From positions 16,020 through 80,019 of the forward strand of contig SSMV01000166.1 in assembly GCA_004799435.1 (NCBI GenBank): a stretch of 64,000 nt of DNA, written 5' to 3'. Positions 11,001-20,873 of the stretch are shown one piece after another. Below the pieces are notes generated by a model. It searched no databases. It was not told the DNA's origin and saw only the letters and a program-made list of their open reading frames with translations. The stretch is from Bradyrhizobium sp. (lineage in GTDB: Bacteria > Pseudomonadota > Alphaproteobacteria > Rhizobiales > Beijerinckiaceae). The position numbers were made by a program, and so were the translations under genes. Positions within the stretch are counted from its first letter, which is position 1, and each line of letters starts with the position of its first letter.

Positions 11001-11527
11001 GCGCCAAACGCTGGGTGGAATTCGTCCAGGCGGTTCGCGCCGGCGCGACGAGCGCGCGGCTGGGCGCGAGCGTCATCGACCGCTACGAGCGACGCACCAA
11101 GAGCGGCAATAAGCTTGGCGTCATCCAGCTTTCCGATCCGAGCGGACAATATGAGGCGATCATCTTTCAGGAAGGCCTCAGCCAGTATCGCGACCTCTTG
11201 GAAAAAGGCGCCGACGTGCTGGTGACGCTGCAGGCCAATGTCGAGGGCGAGGATGTGCGCGCCCGCATCGTTCAGGTCGAATCTCTCACCGAGGCCGCCG
11301 CCAAGGTGCAGAAGGGCCTGCGCGTGTTCGTGCGCGACGAAGCGCCGCTCGCTTCAATCGCCGAACGCCTGCGCGCCAAGGGCGAAGGCGAAGTCTCGCT
11401 GGTCGTTATGCTGGGCCCGCGCGAAGGCGAGGTCGAGGTCAAGCTGCCCGGCCGCTATGCAGTGACCGGACCGATCGCCGGTGCCCTGAAGGCGGTGGCC
11501 GGCGTGGTGGCGGTGGAACACGTCTGA
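8066..11527 (+). CDS. dnaE: DNA polymerase III subunit alpha
   Basis: 1153 aa; FVHLHVHSAFSLREGA PHP domain; PDFDIDFCQDRRDEV catalytic motif; C-terminal OB domain. Confidence 0.97.
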   Translation: MDSSLVKAVGFVHLHVHSAFSLREGALPIEVLAKFAAADGMPALAITDTNNLFGALEFSEKLAKSGVQPIIGAQLTVDFGDGPPSASRVAESRAARAPLVLIAKDETGYKALMRLASRVWLDPKDGEDPHIPFSALAENAGLIALTGGPMGPIDRALALGLPELASSRLARLAPLFGDRLYVEVQRHDSESERRVEPALLDLAYARGLPLVATNEPYFAAAADFEAQDALLCVAEGALQSASDRRRLTPEHRFKTRAEMRALFADLEEALDNSVEIALRCAYRPHTRKPILPHYMAPDGQAVDEEEELRRQAAEGLERLLSRYGCAPGFTNEDYRQRLEFELSVIVRMKFAGYFLIVADFIKWAKAQGIPVGPGRGSGAGSLVAYSLTITDLDPMRFGLLFERFLNPERVSMPDFDIDFCQDRRDEVIAYVRQRYGSDRVAQIITFGSFLARGVMRNVGRVLEMPLGQVDKLAKLVPQNPAQPVTLKQAVASEPRLEEAAAADPKVARMLAIAARLEGLYSNASTHAAGVVIADRPLVELVPLYRDPKSDMPATQFNMKWVEPAGLVKFDFLGLKTLTTIAKVVALLEYREITVNPSAIPLDDKKTFEMLGRGETVGVFQVESAGMKKALVDMRADRFEDLIALVALYRPGPMANIPAYCARKLGEEPVEYAHPLLEPILKETFGVITYQEQVQQIAKDLAGYSLGQADILRRAMGKKIKSEMDAQRERFVTGAVERGIAKATADTIFDACAKFAEYGFNKSHSAPYAFIAYQTAWFKANHPAEFLAASMTLDKSNTDKLAEFRAEAQRLGIRVAPPSINSSNIDFDVRPDGDGKFSIAYALSALKGVGEGQAAALIAARGTRPFASLADLARRIDPRMVNKKTLESLAAAGAFDELEPERAHAFAAIESTLALAHRAAQEREAGQSGLFGEGETAPPPRLRAEPWSAADRLRREFEAVGFFLSGHPLEAYDAALKRLRAKRWVEFVQAVRAGATSARLGASVIDRYERRTKSGNKLGVIQLSDPSGQYEAIIFQEGLSQYRDLLEKGADVLVTLQANVEGEDVRARIVQVESLTEAAAKVQKGLRVFVRDEAPLASIAERLRAKGEGEVSLVVMLGPREGEVEVKLPGRYAVTGPIAGALKAVAGVVAVEHV

Positions 11528-11552
11528 CGAGGCGCGGCGGACCGCTGACGCT

Positions 11553-12518
11553 CTAGGCGCTTTTACGCGCCAGAATGAGCGAGAAATGCTCCAGCGCGTC
11601 GGACCAATTGGCGATCGGCGTCCAGCCGCCGGCGCGCAAAAGCACGCTGGCGTCGCGCGGCCCGTATTTGATGCTGTTCTCGGTGTGAATCGTCTCGCCC
11701 GCACAAAGAGCAAACGGACGGCCTTCGACCTCGAACTGCACGTCGCGGATCGCTTCGAGATGCATTTCGATCCGCGCTTCGGCGTCGTTCCAGCGCACGC
11801 GATGGCGGAACGCCTCGACCGGGATGACGCCGCCGAGCTCGCGATTGACGCGATGAAGCAGATTGAGGTTGAAGGCCGCCGTGACGCCCGCCGCATCGTC
11901 ATAGGCGGGCAGAAGGACGCTCGTGTCCTTGATGCGGTCGAGGCCGATCAGCAGCATGGAATCGTCGCCGAGAACGGTCGCCATGCCGCGCAGCAGATCG
12001 ACCGCGTCGGGAACGAGAAAATTGCCGATCGTCGAGCCGGGAAAGAAACCGAGCCGCGGGGCGCCGTCGAGCGCCTCGGGCAGACGCAGCGCCTCCGTGA
12101 AGTCGCGATCGACCGGATAGATCGGTAGGCCTGCAAACTTCTCGCCGAGCTTGGCCGCCGATTCGAGCAGAAAATCGCGTGAAATGTCGATCGGCACATA
12201 GGCGGCCGGGCGCGTCGCGGCGAGCAGGATCGTCGTCTTCGCCGAAGAGCCGGACCCGAACTCGACGATCGCCCGTCCCGGGCCAACCAAAGCGGCAACC
12301 TCGCCGACCGCGCTTTCGAGCAGCGCGCGCTCCGTGCGCGTGACGTAATATTCCGGCAAGGCGGTGATCGCCTCGAACAATTCAGAGCCTTCCCGGTCGT
12401 AGAACCAACGGGCGGGAATCGAACGCGGCCGAGCCGTGAGGCCGTTCAACACGTCGCGCCGAAAGGCCGGGTCGATCGCGGTCGCGCGCAGGCGCGATTC
12501 ATCATGTCGAAGCAACAT
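11553..12518 (-). CDS. egtD: L-histidine N(alpha)-methyltransferase (ergothioneine biosynthesis)
   Basis: RSIPARWFYDREGSELFEAITALPEYYVTRTERALL; VEFGSGSSAKT SAM motif; adjacent to egtB. Confidence 0.92.
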   Translation of the reverse strand: MLLRHDESRLRATAIDPAFRRDVLNGLTARPRSIPARWFYDREGSELFEAITALPEYYVTRTERALLESAVGEVAALVGPGRAIVEFGSGSSAKTTILLAATRPAAYVPIDISRDFLLESAAKLGEKFAGLPIYPVDRDFTEALRLPEALDGAPRLGFFPGSTIGNFLVPDAVDLLRGMATVLGDDSMLLIGLDRIKDTSVLLPAYDDAAGVTAAFNLNLLHRVNRELGGVIPVEAFRHRVRWNDAEARIEMHLEAIRDVQFEVEGRPFALCAGETIHTENSIKYGPRDASVLLRAGGWTPIANWSDALEHFSLILARKSA

Positions 12519-13846
12519 CACAAATCCCTCGCCAGACGCACGCCGGTGAACTGCCACCGCTGGTGCGGATAGAAAAAGTTGCGATAGCTCGCTCGCGCAT
12601 GTCCGCGCGGCGTTGCGCAACTGCCGCCGCGCAACACGAACTGGTTCGCCATGAACTTGCCGTTGTATTCGCCGACCGCGCCGGCGGCCGGGCGGAAGCC
12701 GGGATAAGCCAGATAGGCCGAGCCGGTCCATTGCCAGAGGTCGCCGAACATCTGGCGAAGCCCGCTGCCCGCCCCGGCCGGAGCGGCGCGGACGGCATGG
12801 CCGTGATCGAGAAAGTTTCCGCTCGTCGCGTCGAAGCCCTCGGCGGCGCTTTCCCATTCCGCCTCGGTCGGCAGGCGCGCCCCCGCCCAGCGGGCGTAGG
12901 CGTCGGCTTCATAATAGCTGACGTGCTGTACCGGATCGGCGTCATCGAGCGCCGTGAGGCCGTCGAGCCCGAACTGATGCGACCATTTCCCGCTCTCGTC
13001 GCGACGCCAGTACAGCGGCGCCTCGATGGCGTTGTCGCGTCGCCAGCTCCAGCCGTCCGACAGCCAGAACTTCGCCTCGCCATGGCCGCCGGCCTCGATG
13101 AAGGCGCGCCATTCGCCATTGGTGATCAGGCGATCGGCAAGCGCATGCCGCGACAGCCAGACTTTGTGGCGAGGCCCTTCGCAGTCGAAGGCGAAGCCGC
13201 GACCGTCATGGCCGATTTCAGCCGGACCCTCGCGCCCCTCGATCCAGACGAGCGGCGCCGGCGCGGGTTGGGCGCGACGTTGGCTTGGTGGCCAGACGGC
13301 AGGGCTCAGCGGATTTTGCGCGAAGAGATGCAGGAGATCGGTCAGCAGCAACTCCTGATGCTGTTCTTCGTGATGACAGCCAAGCGCCACCAGTTCCTGC
13401 GCCTGCGCCGGCAGATCATCCAGCGCCGCGGCGACCTCGGCGTCGATATGGGCGCGATAGGCGCGGATCTCGTCGAGCGAAGGCCGGCTGAGCAGCCCGC
13501 GCGCCGGCCGCGCGATGCGCGCGCCTTCGGCCTCGTAATAGCTGTTGTAGAGAAACTGGAACCGCCCATCGAACGGCCGGTGGCCGGGCACAAAGTCGCG
13601 CAGCACGAAGGTCTCGAAGAACCAGGTCGAATGCGCGAGATGCCACTTGGCGGGCGAGGCGTCGGGCATGGATTGGAGGCTGGCGTCGGCGTCCGACAGA
13701 TTGGCGGCGAGTTCGAGCGTCAGCGATCTGACGCGCGCGAAGCGCTCCCCCAGGCTGCCTGCGCCCCTCGCCTGCACCGAAGGACGCGCGGAGCTTCCGG
13801 CCGAAGCGCCGAAGTCGGCAAAACCTGCTTCCGTGCGATTGGCCAT
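12518..13846 (-). CDS. egtB: Ergothioneine biosynthesis protein EgtB (sulfoxide synthase family)
   Basis: AKWHLAHSTWFFETFVL DinB-like iron site; HHEEQHQELLLTD; FGE-sulfatase C-terminal domain. Confidence 0.93.
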   Translation of the reverse strand: MANRTEAGFADFGASAGSSARPSVQARGAGSLGERFARVRSLTLELAANLSDADASLQSMPDASPAKWHLAHSTWFFETFVLRDFVPGHRPFDGRFQFLYNSYYEAEGARIARPARGLLSRPSLDEIRAYRAHIDAEVAAALDDLPAQAQELVALGCHHEEQHQELLLTDLLHLFAQNPLSPAVWPPSQRRAQPAPAPLVWIEGREGPAEIGHDGRGFAFDCEGPRHKVWLSRHALADRLITNGEWRAFIEAGGHGEAKFWLSDGWSWRRDNAIEAPLYWRRDESGKWSHQFGLDGLTALDDADPVQHVSYYEADAYARWAGARLPTEAEWESAAEGFDATSGNFLDHGHAVRAAPAGAGSGLRQMFGDLWQWTGSAYLAYPGFRPAAGAVGEYNGKFMANQFVLRGGSCATPRGHARASYRNFFYPHQRWQFTGVRLARDL

Positions 13847-14216
13847 GCCGCTCTCCTCGCTTCCCCCGGGCGCATCGACATTTCCTACCGCCACGGCGAC
13901 GGCGGCCCAAACCAACGCTGAACATCGCCTTTGGCTGCCGCCCTACCCGCCAGCCGTCCCATCAAAGCCGAAATTTCCGTCCTCATAATGACGTAGCGAA
14001 AGTGGCGATCGTTACAGACCTTCGCAAGGCGGCAGGCGAGATTTGCCCTCGCCGGCTGACAAACGCCTGTCTTAACCGCCGAATATACGTGAATTTTATG
14101 GGCGTGGATCACGCTGGTCCGCCAAATGCGTCCTGTCGGCCGCCGGCGTTGACTCCGATTTGGCGCGTCATCAATGTCGTGTCGCCTTACCGTATCTCCA
14201 CGCGAAGGAGCGGAAC

Positions 14217-14591
14217 ATGCTGCGTGCGGCCGCCTCGTCGATGGCGCTGTTGCTCTGTCTCGGCGGTTCGCTTCACGCGGCCTGCCGGTTCGATGTCGCC
14301 GGCATCTATATCGGCTTCGAATCCCCGATTAGAGGCGAAGCGGATAGTGGCAAAATCTGTGGCTTTGGCTCGATGGGCATGCATGGCGCGAAGCAGGATT
14401 CTTTTCGCGTCGCCCAGCCGCCGCATCATGGCGTCGCCGGCGTTGGCGATAATTCCGGCATGCCGGTCATCGGCTATCGATCCGCCGCGGGCTACCGCGG
14501 GCCAGACGAATTCATCGTCAGCTTCATTGGCGGCGGCCCCAACACGGCAAACCAGGAAAGCCGCCTCCACGTTTACCTGGACGTGAAGTAA
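14217..14591 (+). CDS. Small secreted hypothetical protein
   Basis: Signal peptide MLRAAASSMALLLCLGGSLHAA followed by soluble domain; SD-like GGAG upstream. Confidence 0.6.
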   Translation: MLRAAASSMALLLCLGGSLHAACRFDVAGIYIGFESPIRGEADSGKICGFGSMGMHGAKQDSFRVAQPPHHGVAGVGDNSGMPVIGYRSAAGYRGPDEFIVSFIGGGPNTANQESRLHVYLDVK

Positions 14592-14598
14592 GCCGAGC

Positions 14599-15207
14599 CT
14601 ATCCGATCCAGCGGAACGCCCCGTTTTCGAAGACGATCGCTCGCCCCTGCCAGATTTCGGCGTTTTCGGCTTCGAGCGGCGCGACGCCGGCGATCAGCGT
14701 CATCAGTGCACGCGCAACGCCGCCATGCGAGACGACAAAACAATCGGCCCGTCGCGCCTCTAACCACGGCAGCAGCCGCTCGGCGAGCATCGCGTAGCTT
14801 TCGCCGCCGGGCGGGCAGAAATTCCATTTGTCGGCCTCGCGCGCCGCGGCGCCGACGGGGTCGCGCGCGCCGACCTCGGGCCAGGTCAGCCCCTCCCAGG
14901 CGCCGAAGGTCAACTCTATGAGCAACGGATCGAGCCGGTAGCGCGATGGCGCGAGTCCCATCGCGGCGCGCGCCAGCTCCATCGTCTCGCGGGTGCGCCG
15001 AAGCGGCGAAGCATGGAATTCGCCGGTCGCGTCGAGCCGCGCCAGTTCTTCCGGCACGAGTTTACGGAGCTTCTCTCCGACCTCCCGCGCCTGCTGGCGA
15101 CCGAGCGGGTTGAGCCCAATGTCGCGCTGACCCTGCAGCCGGTTCTCTGAATTGTAGCTCGTCTCGCCATGGCGCACGAAGAGGATGCGATGGGAAAAGG
15201 ACGGCAA
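14599..15207 (-). CDS. Histidine phosphatase family protein
   Basis: ILFVRHGETSYNSENRLQGQRDIGLNPLG (RHGE) motif and later VVSHGG. Confidence 0.92.
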   Translation of the reverse strand: MPSFSHRILFVRHGETSYNSENRLQGQRDIGLNPLGRQQAREVGEKLRKLVPEELARLDATGEFHASPLRRTRETMELARAAMGLAPSRYRLDPLLIELTFGAWEGLTWPEVGARDPVGAAAREADKWNFCPPGGESYAMLAERLLPWLEARRADCFVVSHGGVARALMTLIAGVAPLEAENAEIWQGRAIVFENGAFRWIG

Positions 15208-15300
15208 AGCGGATCGACCCTCGAGGAAAGAAGACGCGCCTTCTACGCGGGGCGTCTTTGCAGCGTCAAACCGCCCCGCGACGGCGCAGACCCGTCGCCG

Positions 15301-16323
15301 CTAGATCGGGGCGGGCCGATAGCCCCATCTCTCGCCAAGCGCGAGACATTGCGCAACCGTACCGACGCCGGTCGTCGTCGACACCGCCCGCATCGAGGCG
15401 GCGGCGCAGGCATGCGCAAGCCGCAGCGCCGCTTCGACGCCCTGCTCCTCATGCAACGCATAGAGCAATCCGGCGGCGAAGGCGTCGCCCGCGCCATTGA
15501 CGCCGGCGACCGCTTCCGCCGGCGCGGCCACCGAACCGGCGGCGAAGAATTCGCCGTCGCGACCGAGCGCGATCGCGCCGGAGGGAAAATGAACCGCCGC
15601 CAGGCGCATCGGCCCCAGCGCCAGCGTCGCGGCGAGCGCGGCGCGAACGGCGCCCGGATCGGCGAGGCCGGCGCGGCGCGTCTCGACTCCCGCGACGGCG
15701 CCGATCTCGAAATCATTGACGATGAGGAAATCGAGATGCGGCAGGCAGGGCCGGGTCAGCGCGGCGATGCGCGCCGCGCTCGTCGACATCAATTCGAGAT
15801 TGGTCGTCAGACCGGCGCGCCGCGCCGCTTTCAGCGTCGCGACCCAGCCATTGGCTTCGCCGTTCCACGGAACGTCCATTGCGGCATGGGCGCCTGGCAG
15901 GCCGAGATGAAGAATGCGCCCGCGCGCCTTGGCGAAATCGAAATGATCGGGGTTCATTTTCGCCGCGACGCCTTGTCGATAGAAATGCGTGCGCCGGCCG
16001 GTCGAGTTCACGGTGAAGGCGTCGACCGTCATTGTCCCTTCGCCGGCGACGCGGATCAGACCTGTGCGCGCGACCCCGAGAGCGTCGCATTGAGCGAAGA
16101 GGAAGTTTGCTTCGTCGTCGTCGCCGACGACGCCCATTGTCTCGACCGGCAGCGCCGGATCGAGCCGTTTCACATCGAGCGCCAGATTGCAGGCAGAGCC
16201 GCCGCCCTGGCGATCGATCGCCAGAACTTCATTGCTGGTGTCTTCGGCCGGCCAGTGGGAGATCGACTTGTTATAGTCAACGCACCAGGTTCCCGCCGTA
16301 ACGATCCCCCTCGCGGCGCCCAT
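15301..16323 (-). CDS. PfkB-family carbohydrate kinase
   Basis: GGGSACNLALDVKRL and GVNGAGDAFAAGLLYAL (PfkB signature 2). Confidence 0.9.
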   Translation of the reverse strand: MGAARGIVTAGTWCVDYNKSISHWPAEDTSNEVLAIDRQGGGSACNLALDVKRLDPALPVETMGVVGDDDEANFLFAQCDALGVARTGLIRVAGEGTMTVDAFTVNSTGRRTHFYRQGVAAKMNPDHFDFAKARGRILHLGLPGAHAAMDVPWNGEANGWVATLKAARRAGLTTNLELMSTSAARIAALTRPCLPHLDFLIVNDFEIGAVAGVETRRAGLADPGAVRAALAATLALGPMRLAAVHFPSGAIALGRDGEFFAAGSVAAPAEAVAGVNGAGDAFAAGLLYALHEEQGVEAALRLAHACAAASMRAVSTTTGVGTVAQCLALGERWGYRPAPI

Positions 16324-16326
16324 GCC

Positions 16327-17346
16327 CTAACCCATCCGCAACGGGGCCTCGGTGATCTCGCTGTCGGCGGCCAGATCCCGGCGCGACGCCAGGCCCTGGC
16401 GGCGCAACGCGTCATGATAGGCCTTGACCGCCTCGACCGGCGACAGCGCGCCGTCGGCCACCGCGCGCATTAACTTGACGACGTCGAGCGGCGACTCGGC
16501 GAGATTGATCTTGCGGCCAAACAGCGCGATGCGCGCGCCATATTTCTCCGCCTGGCAGATGAGTTCGAAACAGTCGCGTGTGGTGCCGGCGCCGCCGCCG
16601 AGCACGCCGACGATCAGGCTCGGATCGAAAGAGGCGAGCTCGTCGAGCGCGCGCGGACCATTATAGGCGATCTTGAGAAAGCGCGGCCGCTCCGCTTCCG
16701 TCAGGCCGGCGAGGCAACGCACGATCGCGTCATTAACGAAATGCGGCATGTCCTCGGCGCCGACGAAGGCGACATTCGGATTGAACACTTCGAGGAAGTA
16801 ACGGAAGTCATTGGCGAGCGCGTCGGCGCGAAAATCGGCGAAGGCTTCGAGCGAGGCGAGATCCCAATCGAGATCGCCGGTGAAAGTGATCGAATAGAGG
16901 CCGAGATCGGTCAGCGCGACGCGCGAATTGGGCTGCGGCGTCGAACCGCCCGAGCGCACGCGCGACAATGACGCGGTGCGAAACGGCCGCGACGGACTGG
17001 CGGAATATTTCGCGCCGCGCCCCACCCAGATGTCGGTGGTGTCATTGGCGCGGATCGCCGGCTTGACCTTGGAATCGGCGAAAGCGTCGCGCGCGACCAG
17101 GCGCTCGAGGTTCGAGACCGAGGTCAGCATGATGTCGACGATATCCTGGCGGATCACTGCGGCGATCGAATCGATAAACTCGCCGCGCGTGCGCAAACGC
17201 CCCGGATTGCCGCCCTGCCCCGCGGCTTTGCCGACGCCATGCAGCCCCGGCCCCATGTCGGGATCTTTTGCGTCGGCGATGATGAAGTCCGTGCGTCGGT
17301 AGGCGCCGGCGCGAATGCGGGCCAGCTTCTCATCCAACCGAAACAT
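16327..17346 (-). CDS. Uncharacterised aldolase-like (TIM-barrel-like) protein
   Basis: Next to PfkB kinase with a 3-bp gap; segments FIIADAKDPDMGPG, PRFLKIAYNGPRALDEL, LIVGVLGGGAGTTRD, GARIALFGRKINLAE suggest a class I aldolase-like barrel. Confidence 0.65.
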   Translation of the reverse strand: MFRLDEKLARIRAGAYRRTDFIIADAKDPDMGPGLHGVGKAAGQGGNPGRLRTRGEFIDSIAAVIRQDIVDIMLTSVSNLERLVARDAFADSKVKPAIRANDTTDIWVGRGAKYSASPSRPFRTASLSRVRSGGSTPQPNSRVALTDLGLYSITFTGDLDWDLASLEAFADFRADALANDFRYFLEVFNPNVAFVGAEDMPHFVNDAIVRCLAGLTEAERPRFLKIAYNGPRALDELASFDPSLIVGVLGGGAGTTRDCFELICQAEKYGARIALFGRKINLAESPLDVVKLMRAVADGALSPVEAVKAYHDALRRQGLASRRDLAADSEITEAPLRMG

Positions 17347-17507
17347 AAGGGCTCCTCGCCGCCGAATCTGGCTCACTGCATTTATAGTCCTCGCTCGATG
17401 CGAGGCAATGCTGCGCTGCGAACGAAGCAGCGGGCGCACGTCACGGTGGCATGTCAGCTCGCTTCGCGATATGAAGAGCGCGTCTTAAGCGACGACGAAA
17501 GGCCGCC

Positions 17508-18083
17508 ATGCTGATTCTTCTCGTCGGGATCATCGTCTTTCTCGGCGCGCATACGATGACGACGCTGCGCGACAGCCGCGCCCGCATCATCGAGCGCATT
17601 GGCCTCGGCCCCTATCGCGGGCTTCATTCGCTCGTCGCCACGATTGGTCTGGTCCTCATCATCTGGGGCTTTGCGCGCTATCGAGCCGACGGCCTCATTC
17701 CGATCTGGACGCCGCCGCTATGGACGCGGCATCTGACAATCGGGCTGATGTGGTTCGCCTTCGTGTCGCTCGCCTGCGCCTATCCTGCGCCAAGCCGGAT
17801 TCGCGGCTGGCTGCGCCATCCGATGCTGGTCGCAATCAAGATCTGGGCGCTCGCGCATCTTCTCGCCAATGGCGACGCTGGCGGGATGCTGCTGTTTGGA
17901 TCGTTTCTCGCCTGGGCGGTCTATGATCGCATCGCCGTCAAACGACGCGGCGATATGGGCGCTCAATCCTCGCCGTCTTTCACGCGCGCCGATGCGCAGG
18001 CGCTGATCCTCGGCACGCTCGGCTATGTGGCGATGATTGTCCTGCACCCCTATCTGATCGGCGTCGCAGTGATCGGCTACTAA
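17508..18083 (+). CDS. NnrU family membrane protein
   Basis: MLILLVGIIVFLGAHTMTTLRDSRARIIERIGLGPYRGLHSLVATIGLVLIIWGFARYR typical of NnrU. Confidence 0.88.
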   Translation: MLILLVGIIVFLGAHTMTTLRDSRARIIERIGLGPYRGLHSLVATIGLVLIIWGFARYRADGLIPIWTPPLWTRHLTIGLMWFAFVSLACAYPAPSRIRGWLRHPMLVAIKIWALAHLLANGDAGGMLLFGSFLAWAVYDRIAVKRRGDMGAQSSPSFTRADAQALILGTLGYVAMIVLHPYLIGVAVIGY

Positions 18084-18169
18084 ATCAATGCGTGCGCGAC
18101 GCCGGTCATTTTGCCTCCGCCGCGTGCATTCGTTAGTGTCCCGCCATTCTTGCTAAAGGAGCCGGCTCC

Positions 18170-18802
18170 ATGGCTGACGCGCCGCGGTTGCGCATCCTCG
18201 TCATTGGCGCGAGCGGCGTGCTCGGGCGAGCGATCTTCGCCGAGTTGGCGCCGCGACATGACATCGTCACCGCCGGCTCGAAGTCGGGCGAGATTCGCTT
18301 CGACATCGCCGACCCGGCCGCCATCGTCGACGGGTTGAAGCGCGCTGGACCGCTCGACGCGGTGGTCTGCGCGGCGGGAAGCGTCAATTTCACGCCGCTC
18401 GAAGCGATCGCGCCCGCCCGGCTCGAAGCATCGTCCTTCGGGCTCGGGCTGATCAACAAGCTTATGGGACAGGTCAATCTGGCGCTGGCGGCGCGCGACG
18501 TGCTGCGCGACGGCGGTTCGATCACGCTGATTGCCGGCGTCCTCGCCGATACGCCGATCCTCACTGGTTCGTCGGCCAGCATGGTCAACGGCGCCTTGGA
18601 GAGCTTCGCGCTTGCCGCGGCGATCGAGATGCCGCGCGGCCTTCGCATCAATGTCGTCAGCCCGACGGTGTTCGAGGAATCGATGGCGGACTACGGTCCG
18701 TTCTTCCGCGGCTTCGACCCGGTGCCGGTTGCGCGCGCCGCGCGCGCCTTCTCTCGCAGCGTCGAGGGCCGGCAGACCGGCCAAGTCTACAAGGTGCTGT
18801 GA
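18170..18802 (+). CDS. Short-chain dehydrogenase/reductase
   Basis: LVIGASGVLGRAIFAEL nucleotide-binding motif; VVCAAG; SASMVNGALESFALAAAIE. Confidence 0.88.
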   Translation: MADAPRLRILVIGASGVLGRAIFAELAPRHDIVTAGSKSGEIRFDIADPAAIVDGLKRAGPLDAVVCAAGSVNFTPLEAIAPARLEASSFGLGLINKLMGQVNLALAARDVLRDGGSITLIAGVLADTPILTGSSASMVNGALESFALAAAIEMPRGLRINVVSPTVFEESMADYGPFFRGFDPVPVARAARAFSRSVEGRQTGQVYKVL

Positions 18803-19464
18803 GCGGCATGGGGAAAGCATTCTGGGCGATCTGCGCCGCCATCGTGCTGGTCGGCGTGGTCTTCGCCGTCTGGCCGGATCTCGATCTTGTCGTCGCGCAT
18901 TTTTTCTATGACGGCGGCGGCTTCATGGGCGGCGAGGGCTGGCAACGCTTGCTGCGCGAATGCCTCGGCGATCTGCCCTTCGTCGTGCTCGCCGCCTATG
19001 TCGTCCTCTACCTGCTGCGCCGCTTCGGCCGCGCCGTTCCCTGGGCGCCGGACGGGCGCGGAATTGTCTTCCTGATCCTCACGCTGGCGATCGGGCCGGG
19101 GCTAATCGTCAATCTCGGATTTAAGGATCATTGGCATCGGCCCCGCCCCTCGCACATTGTCGATTTCGGCGGCGGCGATCCCTTCCGTCCGTGGTATCTG
19201 ACCGACGGCGCCTGCAAGCGCAATTGCTCCTTCGTCTCCGGCGAAGCGTCCACCGGCTTCTGGATGGTCGCCCCCGCGCTGCTGGCGCCCCCGCCGCTGC
19301 GCAGTGCCGCCGTCGCCGGAGCGCTGGTCTTCGGCGTCGCGGCCAGCGCGCTGCGGCTCGCTTTCGGCGGCCATTTCCTCTCCGACGTTCTGCTCGGCGG
19401 GCTGGTCGCCCTGCTGGTGATTGTCGTCACGCGGCGCTTCCTCTGGCCACGCGGCGGCCCCTAG
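18799..19464 (+). CDS. PAP2-family lipid phosphatase
   Basis: KDHWHRPRPSH, CSFVSGEAS, RLAFGGHFLSDVLLGG phosphatase motifs; GTG start overlaps SDR stop. Confidence 0.9.
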   Translation: MSGMGKAFWAICAAIVLVGVVFAVWPDLDLVVAHFFYDGGGFMGGEGWQRLLRECLGDLPFVVLAAYVVLYLLRRFGRAVPWAPDGRGIVFLILTLAIGPGLIVNLGFKDHWHRPRPSHIVDFGGGDPFRPWYLTDGACKRNCSFVSGEASTGFWMVAPALLAPPPLRSAAVAGALVFGVAASALRLAFGGHFLSDVLLGGLVALLVIVVTRRFLWPRGGP

Positions 19465-19554
19465 GCAGTTGCGCGTCGCTCCCGCGCGTCTATAAAGCCG
19501 CCGACTGGCCGGCCGCCTTCGGCCGCCCCGACGCTACCACCGAGCAGAATCCAG

Positions 19555-20799
19555 ATGTCGCAGCCGAAGATCAAAGTGAAACGGGTCGTGCTCGCCTATT
19601 CGGGCGGCCTCGACACATCGATCATCCTCAAGTGGCTGCAGACCACTTACGGCTGCGAGGTCGTGACCTTCACCGCCGACCTCGGCCAGGGCGAGGAACT
19701 GGAGCCGGCGCGCAAAAAGGCCGAGCTGTTGGGCGTGAAACCCGAAAACATCTTCATCGAGGATCTGCGCGAGGAATTCGTGCGCGACTACGTGTTCCCG
19801 ATGTTCCGCGCCAATGCGCAATACGAGGGCCAATATCTGCTCGGCACCTCGATCGCCCGGCCGCTGATCGCTAAGAAGCTAGTCGAGATCGCCCGCAAGG
19901 TCGGCGCCGACGCGATCGCCCATGGTGCGACCGGCAAGGGCAACGATCAGGTGCGCTTCGAGCTTTCAGCCTATGCGCTGGAGCCGGAGATCAAGATCAT
20001 CGCGCCCTGGCGCGAATGGGAATTCGCCTCGCGCAACGCGCTGATCGCCTTCGCCGAGAAACATCAGATCCCGATATCCAAGGACAAGCGTGGCGAAGCG
20101 CCCTTCTCGACCGACGCCAATCTCCTGCATGTGTCCTCCGAGGGCAAAGTCCTCGAAGACCCGGCGCAAGAGACGCCAGCCTATGTCTATTCGCGCACCG
20201 TCGATCCCGAGAGCGCCCCCGACAAGCCGACCGTGGTCGAGATCGCTTTCGAGAAAGGCGATCCGGTCGCCGTCGACGGCAAGCGTCTGTCGCCGGCCGC
20301 GTTGCTGGCCGCGCTCAATACGCTTGGCCATGACAATGGGATCGGCCGGCTCGATCTGGTCGAGAACCGTTTCGTCGGCATGAAATCGCGCGGCATGTAT
20401 GAGACGCCGGGCGGCACGATCCTGCTCGCCGCCCATCGCGCCATCGAATCGATCACGCTCGATCGCGGCGCCGCGCATCTCAAAGACGAGTTGATGCCGA
20501 AATACGCCGAGCTGATCTACAACGGCTTCTGGTTCGCGCCTGAGCGCGAGATGCTGCAGGTTCTGATCGACAAGAGCCAGGAGTTGGTCGCCGGTCGTGT
20601 GCGGCTCAAGCTCTATAAGGGCGGCGTCCATGTGATCGGCCGCGACAGCCCCAATTCGCTCTACGATCAGGATCTCGTCACGTTCGAAGAGGGCGCGGTC
20701 GCCTACGACCACAATGACGCGGCGGGCTTCATCAAGCTCAATGCGCTGCGCCTGCGCACTTTGGCCAAACGCAAGCGGCGGGCTGAAGCCAAGGCCTGA
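19555..20799 (+). CDS. argG: Argininosuccinate synthase
   Basis: [51 protein letters not shown]. Confidence 0.97.
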   Translation: MSQPKIKVKRVVLAYSGGLDTSIILKWLQTTYGCEVVTFTADLGQGEELEPARKKAELLGVKPENIFIEDLREEFVRDYVFPMFRANAQYEGQYLLGTSIARPLIAKKLVEIARKVGADAIAHGATGKGNDQVRFELSAYALEPEIKIIAPWREWEFASRNALIAFAEKHQIPISKDKRGEAPFSTDANLLHVSSEGKVLEDPAQETPAYVYSRTVDPESAPDKPTVVEIAFEKGDPVAVDGKRLSPAALLAALNTLGHDNGIGRLDLVENRFVGMKSRGMYETPGGTILLAAHRAIESITLDRGAAHLKDELMPKYAELIYNGFWFAPEREMLQVLIDKSQELVAGRVRLKLYKGGVHVIGRDSPNSLYDQDLVTFEEGAVAYDHNDAAGFIKLNALRLRTLAKRKRRAEAKA

Positions 20800-20873
20800 A
20801 GCGGCGCTCCAAATCTGAACTGCGCCCCTACGCCTCGTCGTCGGGCGCCGGCGAAGCGGGCGTCTCGGCTCCT

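Noticed and set aside
8066-11527. Intein or insertion in dnaE
   Set aside because: Length (1153 aa) and continuous polymerase motifs are normal; no intein splice motifs.
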